A DNA stretch of 64,000 nt from Devosia sp. (GCF_014860165.1 NZ_JACZKG010000046.1:60908-124907); one strand, 5' to 3'. Shown: positions 8,878-17,694, counted from the first letter of the stretch. Numbers and translations are program-made. The notes: a model not told the origin generated them from the sequence alone.

Positions 8878-10996
8878 GGTCTTCCTGGGGCTGCTTTGTC
8901 TCGTCATCGCGTTTGCCGTCTGGTTGCTGGCCTATGGCGCAATCATGTGGGGTGTCTACGATGATCCCAATATTCTCATGCTTACACTGGCTGAGCGGCC
9001 ATTGATCGCCGCTGAACAGTTCTATGCGTTCCGCACCAACACCGCTTTGCAGGGTGTTGCTGGAATGGCGGCCCTCCCTGCCCTGTTCGTCGCCGGCATC
9101 GTCGGCGCCGTCGGCTTGCGCAGACCTAAGAACCCATTGGGTGATGCATCCTTCCAGACCATGCCAGACCTTCGGATGGGCAAATGGTTTGGTAAAAAGG
9201 GCCATGTGTTCGGCGTCGTCGCTGGCAAGTACCTTCGTCGTGATGACGATCGGCACCATTTGGTGATCGGCCCTACCCGATCTGGCAAAGGCGCCGGCTA
9301 TGTGATCCCGAACGCGCTGCAACATCAGGGATCGATGATCGTCACCGATCTAAAGGGTGAAGTGTATTCCGCAACGGCCGGCTATCGCCGGAAGCAAGGC
9401 AACCAGGTCTTCCTGTTCTCTCCTGGCGCCGCCGAAACGCATCGCTACAACCCACTCGATTTTGTGCGGCAAGACCGGGGAACGCGCACCACCGACATTC
9501 AGAATATCGCCTCGATCCTCATTCCTGAGCAATCCGATTCCAACAACGCGGTTTGGCAAGGGCTGGCGCAACAGGTCATCGGCGGGATTATCAGCTATAT
9601 GCTGGAAAGCCCGCTTTACGAGAGCCGGCGCAATTTTGGCGAGGTCAATTCCCTGCTCAATTGCGGCGTGAACCTGCAGGAGCTGCTACGGGCGATAATC
9701 GCGGCAGAGCCTTATTTATCGCGCTTCACAATCGAGAGCTTCAATGCGTACCTCGCCCTCTCCGATCGCGCGGCCGCGTCGGCGCTGATCGACATCCAGA
9801 AGGCAATGAAGCCGTTCATGAACGAACGCATCGTGGCCGCTACCTCGGTGACCGACATAAACTTGGCTGGGCTTCAACAAAGGCCGGTGAGCATCTATCT
9901 GGCTCCTTCAATCACCGACATTTCCCTGCTCAAGCCCCTCCTGACGCTGTTCATCCAGCAGACGATGGATCTGTTGACGCGGGAACTGCGGCCCAACCCG
10001 ATCCCGATGCTGTTTCTGCTCGATGAATTTCGCCAGCTCCGTCGCGTCGACGAGGTGATGAACAAGCTGCCATATGTGGCTGGCTATAAGATCAAGATGG
10101 CCTTCGTCATCCAGGATTTGAAAAACTTGGATGAAATCTACGGTGAGACAGCCCGGCATTCTTTGCTGGGCAATTGCGGCTATCAGCTCGTCCTCGGCGC
10201 CAACGACCAGGCCACGGCCGACTATGTTTCAAGGGCGCTTGGAAAGCAGACAATCCGCTACCAAACAGAATCCCGTCAGATTGAGGTTATGGGCCTCAAC
10301 CGGCGGACTCGCATTGAGCAGATGCGTGATCGCGATCTGATGATGCCCCAAGAGGTCCGCCAACTACCTGAGACAGATTTGGTGCTGCTCGTGGAAGGCC
10401 AAAAACCTGTCCGCGCCAAGAAGGTCCGCTTTTTTAAGATGGAGCCTTTCCAGACAGCGGCCGCTTATGGGGAAGCGCATCGACCGGAAGTCCCCCACGT
10501 GGAAATTCGCGAGCGGCTTCCTGTTCCGGCCCTAGCTGAAGGGTATGGCAAGAGTCAGGTTGAGCCCGAACCTATCGTTTCCCCGCCGTCAACTGCACCA
10601 GCGGAACAGCCTGCTCAATCTGAGCCGCCCGAGGCGCCAGATGTTGCTGTCCTTCCAGCCGTAGAACCGGCTGCAGAGAGCAATGTGGCCGATATCGGTG
10701 CGACGGAGACAACCCCGAAGACAGTCAAGCGATCGCCCCGCCTAAAAAAGCCTGCCGCCAAAATTGTCCCGTCGCGACAGGTAAAGGTGCGGGCAGCAAA
10801 GAAAATTCGTGACGTGACCGATGAGGGCCTTGAGCGCAAGGTCGCGACTGTCGAGATCGTAAAAGCCAAGGTTAGGGCAACTGGCGACGTGGCCGTCACC
10901 AAAATCGGAAAACCTCGTCGCCGCCCTGTTGAGGATCTGTTTCGGCTATCACTTGAGGAAACAAGCGCCACCGAAGCGACCAGTGCTCCCGCTTAA
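8861..10996 (+). CDS. virD4: VirD4-type coupling protein (T4CP) with basic C-terminal extension
   Basis: An inner-membrane ATPase that recruits the relaxase-DNA complex to the T4SS channel. Two N-terminal transmembrane helices (about residues 5-28 and 60-84) precede the nucleotide-binding domain, with Walker A GPTRSGKG and Walker B region MLFLLDEF. The family core ends near residue 560; the last 150 or so residues are rich in Pro, Ala and Glu, then Lys/Arg, and have low complexity. Such tails in other T4CPs can act in substrate selection; that role is inference here. The gene ends the plus-strand operon. A weak hairpin (GGGGCC/GGCTCC) follows the stop near 11003. Confidence 0.95.
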   Translation: MTMLYKVFLGLLCLVIAFAVWLLAYGAIMWGVYDDPNILMLTLAERPLIAAEQFYAFRTNTALQGVAGMAALPALFVAGIVGAVGLRRPKNPLGDASFQTMPDLRMGKWFGKKGHVFGVVAGKYLRRDDDRHHLVIGPTRSGKGAGYVIPNALQHQGSMIVTDLKGEVYSATAGYRRKQGNQVFLFSPGAAETHRYNPLDFVRQDRGTRTTDIQNIASILIPEQSDSNNAVWQGLAQQVIGGIISYMLESPLYESRRNFGEVNSLLNCGVNLQELLRAIIAAEPYLSRFTIESFNAYLALSDRAAASALIDIQKAMKPFMNERIVAATSVTDINLAGLQQRPVSIYLAPSITDISLLKPLLTLFIQQTMDLLTRELRPNPIPMLFLLDEFRQLRRVDEVMNKLPYVAGYKIKMAFVIQDLKNLDEIYGETARHSLLGNCGYQLVLGANDQATADYVSRALGKQTIRYQTESRQIEVMGLNRRTRIEQMRDRDLMMPQEVRQLPETDLVLLVEGQKPVRAKKVRFFKMEPFQTAAAYGEAHRPEVPHVEIRERLPVPALAEGYGKSQVEPEPIVSPPSTAPAEQPAQSEPPEAPDVAVLPAVEPAAESNVADIGATETTPKTVKRSPRLKKPAAKIVPSRQVKVRAAKKIRDVTDEGLERKVATVEIVKAKVRATGDVAVTKIGKPRRRPVEDLFRLSLEETSATEATSAPA

Positions 10997-11026
10997 GAAA
11001 GGGGCCCGTTGGCTCCTCTTCCTTTG

Positions 11027-11254
11027 CTACGCGCCGTAGATCGCGTCTCGAATGATGGGGCCGTAGTGCGCCCAAAGCATGATTAGCGCGCCCACTACAA
11101 TTGCAATAAGGGCGAACCACCCCTTCAAATTCGCCTCTTCTGGATGAGCCTTATCCCAGGCGGCGCTTTCACGGCGAGCTCGCCGATTGCGGGCAGCAAT
11201 ATCCGCATTTTGTTGCTCTTGGGCCGCCCAATTATGCTGCTGCTGATCGCTCAT
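11027..11254 (-). CDS. small single-pass membrane protein next to relaxase
   Basis: A 75-residue product with a polar, Gln/Arg-rich N-terminal half and one transmembrane helix at about residues 45-64 (starting GWFALIAIVVGAL). It lies 14 bases downstream of the relaxase gene on the same strand, so it is probably co-transcribed with mobC and the relaxase. Convergence with virD4 separates the two operons. I do not recognise a family. A transfer-associated accessory role is suggested only by position. Confidence 0.6.
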   Translation of the reverse strand: MSDQQQHNWAAQEQQNADIAARNRRARRESAAWDKAHPEEANLKGWFALIAIVVGALIMLWAHYGPIIRDAIYGA

Positions 11255-11268
11255 GAAATGCGAACCCC

Positions 11269-13737
11269 CTATCGATCTAAGTCATCGTCACGATCACGCT
11301 GGCGCTGCTGCTCACTCTGGCGCGGAACCTGTTGACGAGCTGGGTCGCTGTTCGTCTGCTCTTTGCGAGCTTCTTGCTCGATCTTGCTCTTGTCAGCGGA
11401 TTGTTTTGCTCGATCGACGCGCATCTGCTGCTCGTGCAACTGACGGGTATTGTCGTTAGCCTCGCGGTCGTCGTGATGTTCCCCGGACTGATAGCCCGGT
11501 TCTGCAACCTGCCGATCAGTCGTGGTTACAGACTGGCTATCCCCACTCGTCTTCGCATTCCCCTCTGGGGCTTGAAGTGGATCGGATTTGCCCTCCCTGC
11601 CATCGCTTTCGGCCGGCTCGTCCCCGCGCTCATTTTCCTGCTCGAGCTCGCGTAGGGCCTCTGTTTCTTGCACGACTTCAGCCAGATATGTGTTTCCGTC
11701 GCGCGCTGCGTTGATGACGGCCGACAGCTCGGCAGAGAAAATGGCGGTTGTCGGGTGATCTGGGTCCTTCGGCTCTCCCGCCTCTATCCAGGCATCCTGC
11801 GCGCGATCCATATTCTTCAATAGCGCAATGCCGGCATCGACGTCGTCGGCACCATGCTTTTCGACGGCCTCACGATATTGCCTGCGACCCTCGTCTACAT
11901 CGACGCCTTGAGCCCGTAGTTCCGCATGTTCGACCAGCTCGGCCGCAGTTTCGACAACGGCGCGCTTAGCTTCGACAACCTCGCGCACCGACTGAGTGAG
12001 ATCATCAAGCGCCTTGCGCTCCTCGGGGTCGGTTATCTCGCGCTCTGCCTTGAAGATCGCGGCCCCAACGGCCTTCTCATATTGCTCAAATTCTGGCCTG
12101 GTTCTGATATCCTGCTGTGCGCCGTCGGCCATGCTGGATTCCTCCGAAATGAGTGCCATCAACGATACCATATGCTTGGTAAATGCGGGAGAAGCTTGGC
12201 GACGCTCATCAAGGTTGATGACCTGCGCGCGCTGGATCTCAATGCCCCGGATTTGTTCGACTTGAGCACGGGCGAACTTTGCAATTTGGTTATCGGCAGA
12301 TAGCGCCAAAGCGCCCCAGGTGCTGACTGCCTCGGTGCGATATTGCTGGCTCTGCGGACTGCTCGCATAGACACGCGCCCCTTCGCGTTTGGCGATATAG
12401 CGGGCATGAGCCGGTCGGCTCGTCCCTTCGTGTTCCGTGCGTCCTTTCCGGCTGACCGGGCGGACTTGGTTCTTCGTATATGCCGGCGCACTGGCGATAT
12501 CGCGCCGATCCGTCATTTCCATCTGAATGCCGTTTTGCCGCGCATGCTCCGCCAGATTTTCCCGCCAATCCCGGAAGGTCGCGGGCCCAATCCGCGGACG
12601 CTCCCCATGCTCGTTTTTGGTGGTGATGATCGCATGGGCGTGAACGTGGGGCCGTTTACCGCCGTCGTCAGCAGCTTTCGGATCGGTCGCGGGGTCGTGC
12701 ATGGCAAAAACATACCTGTGTCCCTGCTCCCCGAAAGTCCGCGCCATAAAGCTCCGCACGGCGCCTTCGAACGCTTCTGGATCGGTCCCCGCCCTGGCAG
12801 ACATGATGACATGCATCACATCGCGCGGGGCCCGACTATGCAGCTCCTTGCGCCACTCGCGCTGCACCAAGTCACCAGCCTGCTTCTGATCCGCTATGGC
12901 GCGCCCACGATCAGTTGTGACGCCGCCGTCAAACTGCTTGACCAGATCGCGCAGTTTATGGGTGCCGTATTCAACACCGTTCCCGTAGCCGCCGAACCGA
13001 AAATTGCTGGGCTGCGCCGGCAGGTCGAGCTTGTTTTGACTAATGGCGCGGGCAATCATTCCCTCGCCCTTTGCATCGGGCGTGCGTCGGACACCGCTGG
13101 TACTGCGCAACACCATCAGGCCGGTCATGACCGCCGCACCGTCGCCCTGCCGCTCGATACCGAACGCGAAGCTGTGACGATCCTCGCCCTCTTCAGTGCG
13201 CGACGACACAAGGCCATGAAGTGTTGACCGTCCGACCTCACGCAACTCCAAATCCGATAATCCAGCGAAGTCGCCCCGGAGCTTTAGGGAGAGGCTGGCC
13301 ATGTCCTTGCTATGGGCGCGATTATCCATAAGCGGCTCCCATTCTTCGAGGACCTTGGCCCTGTCCCCGGCCAGAGCCAGCTTTTCACCCCGCTCGTTTT
13401 CGACGCGCAAACTACCTTGGCGCGACACGTAATCCAGCATGGCCCCTGCTCTCGCGCCGCCAGCATAGGATGCCAGCTTCACTACGGCGGACTGACTCCC
13501 CTTCGCTATGCCCGCGTATCGCAGGGCCGTGGGCCTGCTAGGCGCGCTCTGCGCCATCGGCTTGCTTGGAGATCGTCCGCCGCCGCTGTACCCACTGCTA
13601 ACCCCGCCAGACCTCTTTGGGGCAGCCTGATCCTGGAGTTGCATCAAGCGTTTGCGCCGGCGCTCGTCCTCTACCTCGGCGCGCAACCGTTCCCGGAGCT
13701 GGCTTGCCGCAGTTCCGAAGCCTGCCAAGTCCATCAC
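11269..13737 (-). CDS. VirD2/MOBP-like conjugative relaxase
   Basis: A relaxase nicks one strand at oriT, stays attached through a tyrosine and pilots the DNA through the T4SS. The likely catalytic tyrosine is Y103 in LDYVSRQG, closely resembling the motif I of VirD2 (YLSRKG). The metal-binding histidines are H364, H366 and H368 in HVHAHAII, with an upstream H-D-P-A-T-D block on an unusually long loop. The roughly 80-residue Arg-rich N-terminal leader and an acidic, Gln-rich C-terminal half (residues 500-822) are extra to the catalytic domain. The start overlaps mobC by four bases. A P-type nick sequence in the intergenic region upstream of mobC supports the MOBP assignment. Confidence 0.88.
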   Translation of the reverse strand: MMDLAGFGTAASQLRERLRAEVEDERRRKRLMQLQDQAAPKRSGGVSSGYSGGGRSPSKPMAQSAPSRPTALRYAGIAKGSQSAVVKLASYAGGARAGAMLDYVSRQGSLRVENERGEKLALAGDRAKVLEEWEPLMDNRAHSKDMASLSLKLRGDFAGLSDLELREVGRSTLHGLVSSRTEEGEDRHSFAFGIERQGDGAAVMTGLMVLRSTSGVRRTPDAKGEGMIARAISQNKLDLPAQPSNFRFGGYGNGVEYGTHKLRDLVKQFDGGVTTDRGRAIADQKQAGDLVQREWRKELHSRAPRDVMHVIMSARAGTDPEAFEGAVRSFMARTFGEQGHRYVFAMHDPATDPKAADDGGKRPHVHAHAIITTKNEHGERPRIGPATFRDWRENLAEHARQNGIQMEMTDRRDIASAPAYTKNQVRPVSRKGRTEHEGTSRPAHARYIAKREGARVYASSPQSQQYRTEAVSTWGALALSADNQIAKFARAQVEQIRGIEIQRAQVINLDERRQASPAFTKHMVSLMALISEESSMADGAQQDIRTRPEFEQYEKAVGAAIFKAEREITDPEERKALDDLTQSVREVVEAKRAVVETAAELVEHAELRAQGVDVDEGRRQYREAVEKHGADDVDAGIALLKNMDRAQDAWIEAGEPKDPDHPTTAIFSAELSAVINAARDGNTYLAEVVQETEALRELEQENERGDEPAESDGREGKSDPLQAPEGNAKTSGDSQSVTTTDRQVAEPGYQSGEHHDDREANDNTRQLHEQQMRVDRAKQSADKSKIEQEARKEQTNSDPARQQVPRQSEQQRQRDRDDDLDR

Positions 13738-14177
13738 ACGGTCTCCCGGCGTCGGCTTGGACCGCGCTTAGCAAGCTCTCGAACCTCAAAACCCACGACC
13801 CCCATCATGGTCAGGACGTTGCCTAAGGCCATCAAGACCTCGTCTGGATGGACCTCGCGCTTGGCATTGATCGCCCGCGCAATCTGATTGAGGTTGACCC
13901 CAACGGCGCGAAATTCCTCTGCCAATGCTGCGAAAACCAGCCTGTCCTCATAGGACAGGAAGGGTTTCACCCCTGCGCCCTCGAGGCTCAGGGACCGGAT
14001 AAAACTCGAAACGGTCAAGTCTGCCGCTTCCGCCGCCGCCTCGATCTGCTGCAATTCGTTACCGCTAACGCGAACCCGCACCACTTGCGACTTGGATTTC
14101 TCGCGAATCGGGTCGCGCCGGACGCTTGCCTTTGCCGCTCGATCGCTCTCGCTCGCAGATCCTTTGCGTCGGACCAT
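13734..14177 (-). CDS. mobC: MobC-like relaxosome accessory protein
   Basis: A DNA-binding accessory protein that helps open oriT for the relaxase. The 147-residue product has a basic N-terminus, a ribbon-helix-helix-like segment at about 33-60 (VRVRVSGNELQQIEAAAE) and the MobC hallmark FRAVGVNLNQIARAIN near residues 90-106. It precedes the relaxase with a four-base overlap (ATGA). The candidate oriT lies directly upstream, so the promoter of this operon and oriT probably overlap, which would permit self-regulation. Confidence 0.85.
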   Translation of the reverse strand: MVRRKGSASESDRAAKASVRRDPIREKSKSQVVRVRVSGNELQQIEAAAEAADLTVSSFIRSLSLEGAGVKPFLSYEDRLVFAALAEEFRAVGVNLNQIARAINAKREVHPDEVLMALGNVLTMMGVVGFEVRELAKRGPSRRRETV

Positions 14178-14219
14178 TTACTGCTCTGCCTTGCCTACAA
14201 CGGCCCGCCAGCGGGCTAA

Positions 14220-14290
14220 ATCGAGGGCAGGTCCCTCGATCGTCAGCAGGTTGTACCACAAACATGCGTATCCTGCCAAAAAAAACGTAG
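14220..14290. other. candidate oriT with P-type nick sequence
   Basis: The plus strand reads TATCCTGCCA at 14269-14278, the same core as the RP4 and Ti-border nick regions (cleavage between TCCTG and CC, here after 14275). The opposite strand reads TGGCAGGATA followed shortly by TTGTGGT, resembling a T-DNA border. An 8-bp perfect inverted repeat (ATCGAGGG 14220-14227 and CCCTCGAT 14233-14240, 5-base loop) lies 28 bases away. The site sits immediately upstream of mobC and the relaxase. Family knowledge plus sequence match; nicking itself is inferred. Confidence 0.7.
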
Positions 14291-14423
14291 ACCTTAATCC
14301 TCCAAATAACTTCAAGGCGCTCTGTGAAAACCACATCGCCAGACGTCATAAGGAGGGGGCCCAAAGACGCCCTGGCGTGAACCTCAAGCCTTCGTGGTTT
14401 TCTGGTGAACTGGTTCGATACAA

Positions 14424-14455
14424 GCTGGTGAAATGCAAAGCACCAATTCACCAGC
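14424..14455. repeat. 9-bp inverted repeat upstream of the parA-like gene
   Basis: GCTGGTGAA (14424-14432) and TTCACCAGC (14447-14455) are perfect reverse complements separated by 14 bases. A further CTGGTGAA copy lies at 14402-14409 and CTGGTT half-sites flank it. The cluster is about 150 bases before the ParA-like start, which suits an operator or a binding site for the ribbon-helix-helix protein encoded downstream. Confidence 0.5.
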
Positions 14456-14603
14456 AAACCAGACATGCAGATTTGCCCAACTGGTTAAATGGCATTATCA
14501 TGATCACCATGCTCGCAGACCTGCAGGATTTGGATCTACCAGGTCACCATTGGATCAAAGGGTATTGCGAGCGGTTTTGTGCGGCACGACGCGAGGAAGA
14601 GCG

Positions 14604-15314
14604 ATGGCGAAGGTAATTTCGTTTGTCAGTGGCAAGGGCGGGGTCGGGAAAACCCTCGGCGCGATCCTGATCTCTGGCGAATACGCGCTTCGAGAGAACC
14701 ATGTGCTCGTCATTGATGCCGACCCGACACAGCGGTTCTCTGACTGGTTTTCCGAGTCCGTACGCCGTGGCAATGGTCCAGAATTTATGACAGTCACCAC
14801 GGCGTTGACCAAAGCTGCGGTTGCCCGTGAGGTACAACTCGCTCAGACCAAATTCGACTACGTGATTATCGACGCCCCAGGCACCGAGGGCGCCGTGAAC
14901 CAAGAAGTGCTGCGCCAATCCGATATTGTAGCGACCCCGGTCAAAATTGGCCGCGATGAAGTCAAGGCAATGGCGACTGTTGCGGCAGAAGTGGCTCAGG
15001 TGAGCGACGAACTTGGACTAGAAATCCCTCACGTCACCTATGTCACCGAGCTGGCGGAAGTCCAAAAGTCGCTGTCGGCCTATGCCACCCTGCACAACTT
15101 TATCGTCAAACTCCAAGCAGATGGCTACTCGACACGGATTTTGAAAACCGAACTCTATTCGCGCAACATCTACAAGGAACTGCGAAACGGTTTAGGTCCG
15201 CTTCAAATCATCGACCCCAATCCGACGATCAAAAAAGCCCGACTTGAGGTCCAAAGGTTCGTCAAAGAATTCGACGAAATCCTTGCCGTCGACAAAATCA
15301 AGATCAATGCCTAG
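14604..15314 (+). CDS. ParA/MinD-family ATPase, VirC1-like
   Basis: A Walker-type ATPase of 236 residues. The deviant Walker A KGGVGKT lies at about residues 10-16, followed by the DADPT motif near 40 and IIDAPGTEG near 90. ATG 14604 follows GAGGAAGAG and begins right before the conserved MAKVISFVSGKGG start; upstream in-frame codons are not needed. There is no N-terminal helix-turn-helix, unlike RepA. In Ti plasmids the ParA-like VirC1 and DNA-binding VirC2 recruit the relaxosome to the cell pole. The same pairing occurs here beside oriT, so a transfer role is more likely than partition, although segregation cannot be excluded. Confidence 0.8.
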   Translation: MAKVISFVSGKGGVGKTLGAILISGEYALRENHVLVIDADPTQRFSDWFSESVRRGNGPEFMTVTTALTKAAVAREVQLAQTKFDYVIIDAPGTEGAVNQEVLRQSDIVATPVKIGRDEVKAMATVAAEVAQVSDELGLEIPHVTYVTELAEVQKSLSAYATLHNFIVKLQADGYSTRILKTELYSRNIYKELRNGLGPLQIIDPNPTIKKARLEVQRFVKEFDEILAVDKIKINA

Positions 15315-15326
15315 TGGAGCCAAAAA

Positions 15327-15692
15327 ATGGCAGGTAAAGACGAACTGCTCGATAGCGTTCCCACCATGCGCCGCAGGCCGGCTACCAGTATGCGCCCTCA
15401 AGGCCAGCCGGCGTCTCCGCCCCGCGAGGCGGCGCAGTCATCCGAGCCCAATGCTGGCGATGTCATCGAAGAGGCCCCTCCGACGAGAACCTACCCCGCA
15501 GCAAACATAAAGAAGGGTTCGCTGTTTGATCTGAAGGCTGCTGAACGACCGAACTCAAAAGGGGCGGTCAACCTCCTCCTGGCGCCTGAGTTGAAGGCAC
15601 GGCTCGATGCCGCCAATTATGCATCAAAGGTGCCGCGCGTTCAGATCGTCATTGCAGCGCTCGATGAGTATCTCGAAAAGAATGGCTTCTAG
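15327..15692 (+). CDS. ribbon-helix-helix DNA-binding protein, partner of the ParA-like ATPase
   Basis: A 121-residue protein with a disordered Pro/Arg-rich N-terminal 65 residues and a C-terminal segment (about 75-118) with the pattern of a ribbon-helix-helix fold: a short strand VNLLLAPELKARLD followed by two helices ending in ALDEYLEKN. It begins 12 bases after the ParA-like gene. This arrangement matches VirC2 or ParG/Omega-type centromere-binding partners. Function is inferred from fold pattern and gene order. Confidence 0.65.
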   Translation: MAGKDELLDSVPTMRRRPATSMRPQGQPASPPREAAQSSEPNAGDVIEEAPPTRTYPAANIKKGSLFDLKAAERPNSKGAVNLLLAPELKARLDAANYASKVPRVQIVIAALDEYLEKNGF

Positions 15693-15697
15693 CCGTT

Positions 15698-16099
15698 ATG
15701 AAATCGGGACGCCTATTCTTCACCGGGCTTGCTGTCGGATTTTTAATGGGTGTCTTCCTGTCCCCCATCATGACCAACTCGAATTTTGCCGGCGGGGCCC
15801 TCGCACAAGCCGTCAACGGGATGGCAGCGCAAATGGCGCCAAGGCCGCCGGCAACTACCTGGCCAACCGGCCCGGAAGCCCTAGCCGCACTCTTTCAGTT
15901 TTCCGACTGGCCTGAACCCGAGGCTGGCGACTCGTCGAGCATTAGCGTTGACGACTGCCTGTTGAATGGCGGCGATTTTATCTGCCGAATGACTATGCAT
16001 CTGTCATGGGTGGAAACGCCGCGCATTGTGGAAGCCACTCTGAGAAAGTCATTGGATCATTGGTCCATGCTCGGCTTGAAGGAAATTAAGGCAACGTGA
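15698..16099 (+). CDS. membrane-anchored or secreted hypothetical protein
   Basis: A 133-residue protein with a hydrophobic N-terminal segment (residues 6-25), compatible with a signal anchor. The remaining domain carries two cysteines (in DDCLLNG and DFICRM) that could form a disulphide in the periplasm. It starts 5 bases after the ribbon-helix-helix gene and is probably the last gene of that operon. I do not recognise a family. Confidence 0.6.
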   Translation: MKSGRLFFTGLAVGFLMGVFLSPIMTNSNFAGGALAQAVNGMAAQMAPRPPATTWPTGPEALAALFQFSDWPEPEAGDSSSISVDDCLLNGGDFICRMTMHLSWVETPRIVEATLRKSLDHWSMLGLKEIKAT

Positions 16100-16222
16100 G
16101 TCAAACGCTCCGGCCGTCTCTACAGCGCTATTTGGTTAGCGCGTTCCGGCCTTCGCGAGGCCAACCTGTGAGCAGGGCGTTTTTTGCACGATTCAGCAAA
16201 GAATCTGGGTCACAATGGCCAA

Positions 16223-16936
16223 ATGCTGAGCTTTGGCCTATTGGGCACCGGCAGCCTAAAATTCAGAAGAACCAGAAGACTTACGCCCCATGATGATGAC
16301 GTTTTGCTGGACATTGATGTGAAAGAGATTGAGCGGCACATCAAATTGCTCGGCTTGATCCCCGTGTTGGACGAGGAATCGGGCAAGACGATCTATCGTC
16401 GTAAAACCAGTCTCCCAGTCCCCTCTCCTGAAGAACTCGAAAACAGGATTTCGGACCACCTCGCCGCAACGCGCGAGAACGCCAACATCACCAAAGAGGA
16501 AATGGCGGAATTGTTGGGACTATCCCAACAATTCTACGGTCGTGCCGAACGACGCGAAGCCCATTTGCGAGTGACCCGGCTGATCCTCATGATTGAGATT
16601 CTCGGTCCGGAGATGTTCGACGTTCTGGCCGAAGTTGCACCGCAGATTTTTGGGACGGATGAGGCCGAAGCAAAGGCCCGCGGCAAGCTGGTCAGCACTG
16701 TCATGAGGCTGCCCGCCAAGAACGTGCACGAAATCCTCACTTATGTTTCGCTGATCGCTGACCTCGTCCAGCGTGAACGAGACGAGGCCGACCATGCCGT
16801 TGTTCGCGATGTCAAAGAGCTGATGGACAAGAATGGTTTGACCAGTGAGGACGTGAAAGGGCTGATCCTCGCTGAAAAGGCCAAACGGGGACCTCGTAAA
16901 CCTCGCAAGCTCAAGGCTTCGGAAACGGATAACTGA
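16223..16936 (+). CDS. XRE-like helix-turn-helix regulator
   Basis: A 237-residue protein with a helix-turn-helix segment (ITKEEMAELLGLSQQFYGRAE) near the middle, followed by a helical region and a Lys/Arg-rich C-terminus. The pattern is that of XRE-type repressors, with the second helix reading GLSQQFYGRAE. The start is uncertain: ATG 16223 and an in-frame TTG at 16184 are both possible and neither has a strong ribosome site. It converges on DUF736, with a hairpin between them. The target is unknown; the transfer or plasmid maintenance genes on either side are candidates. Confidence 0.65.
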   Translation: MLSFGLLGTGSLKFRRTRRLTPHDDDVLLDIDVKEIERHIKLLGLIPVLDEESGKTIYRRKTSLPVPSPEELENRISDHLAATRENANITKEEMAELLGLSQQFYGRAERREAHLRVTRLILMIEILGPEMFDVLAEVAPQIFGTDEAEAKARGKLVSTVMRLPAKNVHEILTYVSLIADLVQRERDEADHAVVRDVKELMDKNGLTSEDVKGLILAEKAKRGPRKPRKLKASETDN

Positions 16937-16971
16937 AACGGCCGCGCCTGCAAGGGCGCAACAATTAGGTT

Positions 16972-16996
16972 GGCCCCGGCGCCAAGCGCCAGGGCC
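16972..16996. terminator. hairpin between convergent genes
   Basis: GGCCCCGGCGC (16972-16982) pairs with GCGCCAGGGCC (16986-16996) around a CAA loop, with one internal C/A mismatch. It lies between the converging XRE-like and DUF736 genes. No long T-run follows on either strand, so it is a plausible but not classical bidirectional terminator. Confidence 0.5.
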
Positions 16997-17004
16997 GGGT
17001 CACA

Positions 17005-17337
17005 TTAGTCCTGTGGGTCCCACGGGATGATCGCCTGCACCAACTCGTCGTCCTGACCGGGAAAGCGACCGAGATTGGCGTTGAGCTTTAGGCCCTTGAT
17101 GCTGAGGGTGTAGTAGGGCTTCTTGTCGTTGTTGAGCTTCTTCCAAATGCCGCCAACTTCGATGTCGAGGCCACGGGGAGATTTGGCGAATACCCTGTGC
17201 GTCGGGGCCTTGGGGTTATCGGAGGTGAATGGTACAACCTTGATATCGAGATCACGATCGAGGGTGGACACGAGGCCGGTGCCGGTGGCTTTGGTGAATT
17301 CGTCGCTGTCGAACTTGATATAGTTGGTGATGGTCAT
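17005..17337 (-). CDS. DUF736 family protein
   Basis: A 110-residue protein of the DUF736 family, common on alphaproteobacterial plasmids beside ArdC and ParB-like genes; its function is unknown. The family hallmark is the start TITNYIKF and the block GGIWKKLNNDKKPYYTLSIKG. ATG 17337 was chosen because AGGAGAGCA lies just upstream; an in-frame start nine codons earlier would include the ribosome site. The same AGGAGAGCA site precedes the ParB-like and ardC genes in this window, suggesting shared expression logic. Confidence 0.85.
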   Translation of the reverse strand: MTITNYIKFDSDEFTKATGTGLVSTLDRDLDIKVVPFTSDNPKAPTHRVFAKSPRGLDIEVGGIWKKLNNDKKPYYTLSIKGLKLNANLGRFPGQDDELVQAIIPWDPQD

Positions 17338-17694
17338 TTTTGCTCTCCTATTGGGCGGTTGCAATGTCGCCGTTAACGCAGGGCGGATAAGGCAAAAAGC
17401 GCTCGACGGAGCGAAGCGGAGAAGCCCAAAAGGCCTCTAAAATTGTTGCGCGAGGAAGCCGCAGGCGGGGAATATTAAGGCCTGCCGGGCTCGATTTTTG
17501 ACGACGCCATGCGAACAAGTTCAAATTGCAGATGCCCCTTTCGAAGCGAAATCTCACCACCTCATCCAGCTCGGACGACGTCTCTAGCCACAACCTATTG
17601 TGAACCAAATAAGGTATCACTACCAAGGAAAATCCCTGCCCTGGATTCCCCTAAGCATCGATTGGGCGCCATTTCCAGAACTCTGGCCTGAGTT
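17338..17694. other. intergenic region, no gene supported
   Basis: This 357-base gap between the DUF736 start and the RepC-like stop holds the DUF736 ribosome site at its left edge. Open frames here have no family pattern and no ribosome site. No convincing promoter or terminator was identified. Confidence 0.4.

Noticed and set aside
12343..13227. A 294-codon plus-strand open frame across the relaxase gene.
   Set aside because: It lies wholly antisense to the relaxase, whose motifs are well conserved, and has no ribosome site or family pattern.
17348..17626. A 92-codon minus-strand open frame upstream of DUF736.
   Set aside because: It would end inside the DUF736 leader, has no ribosome site and no recognisable sequence pattern.
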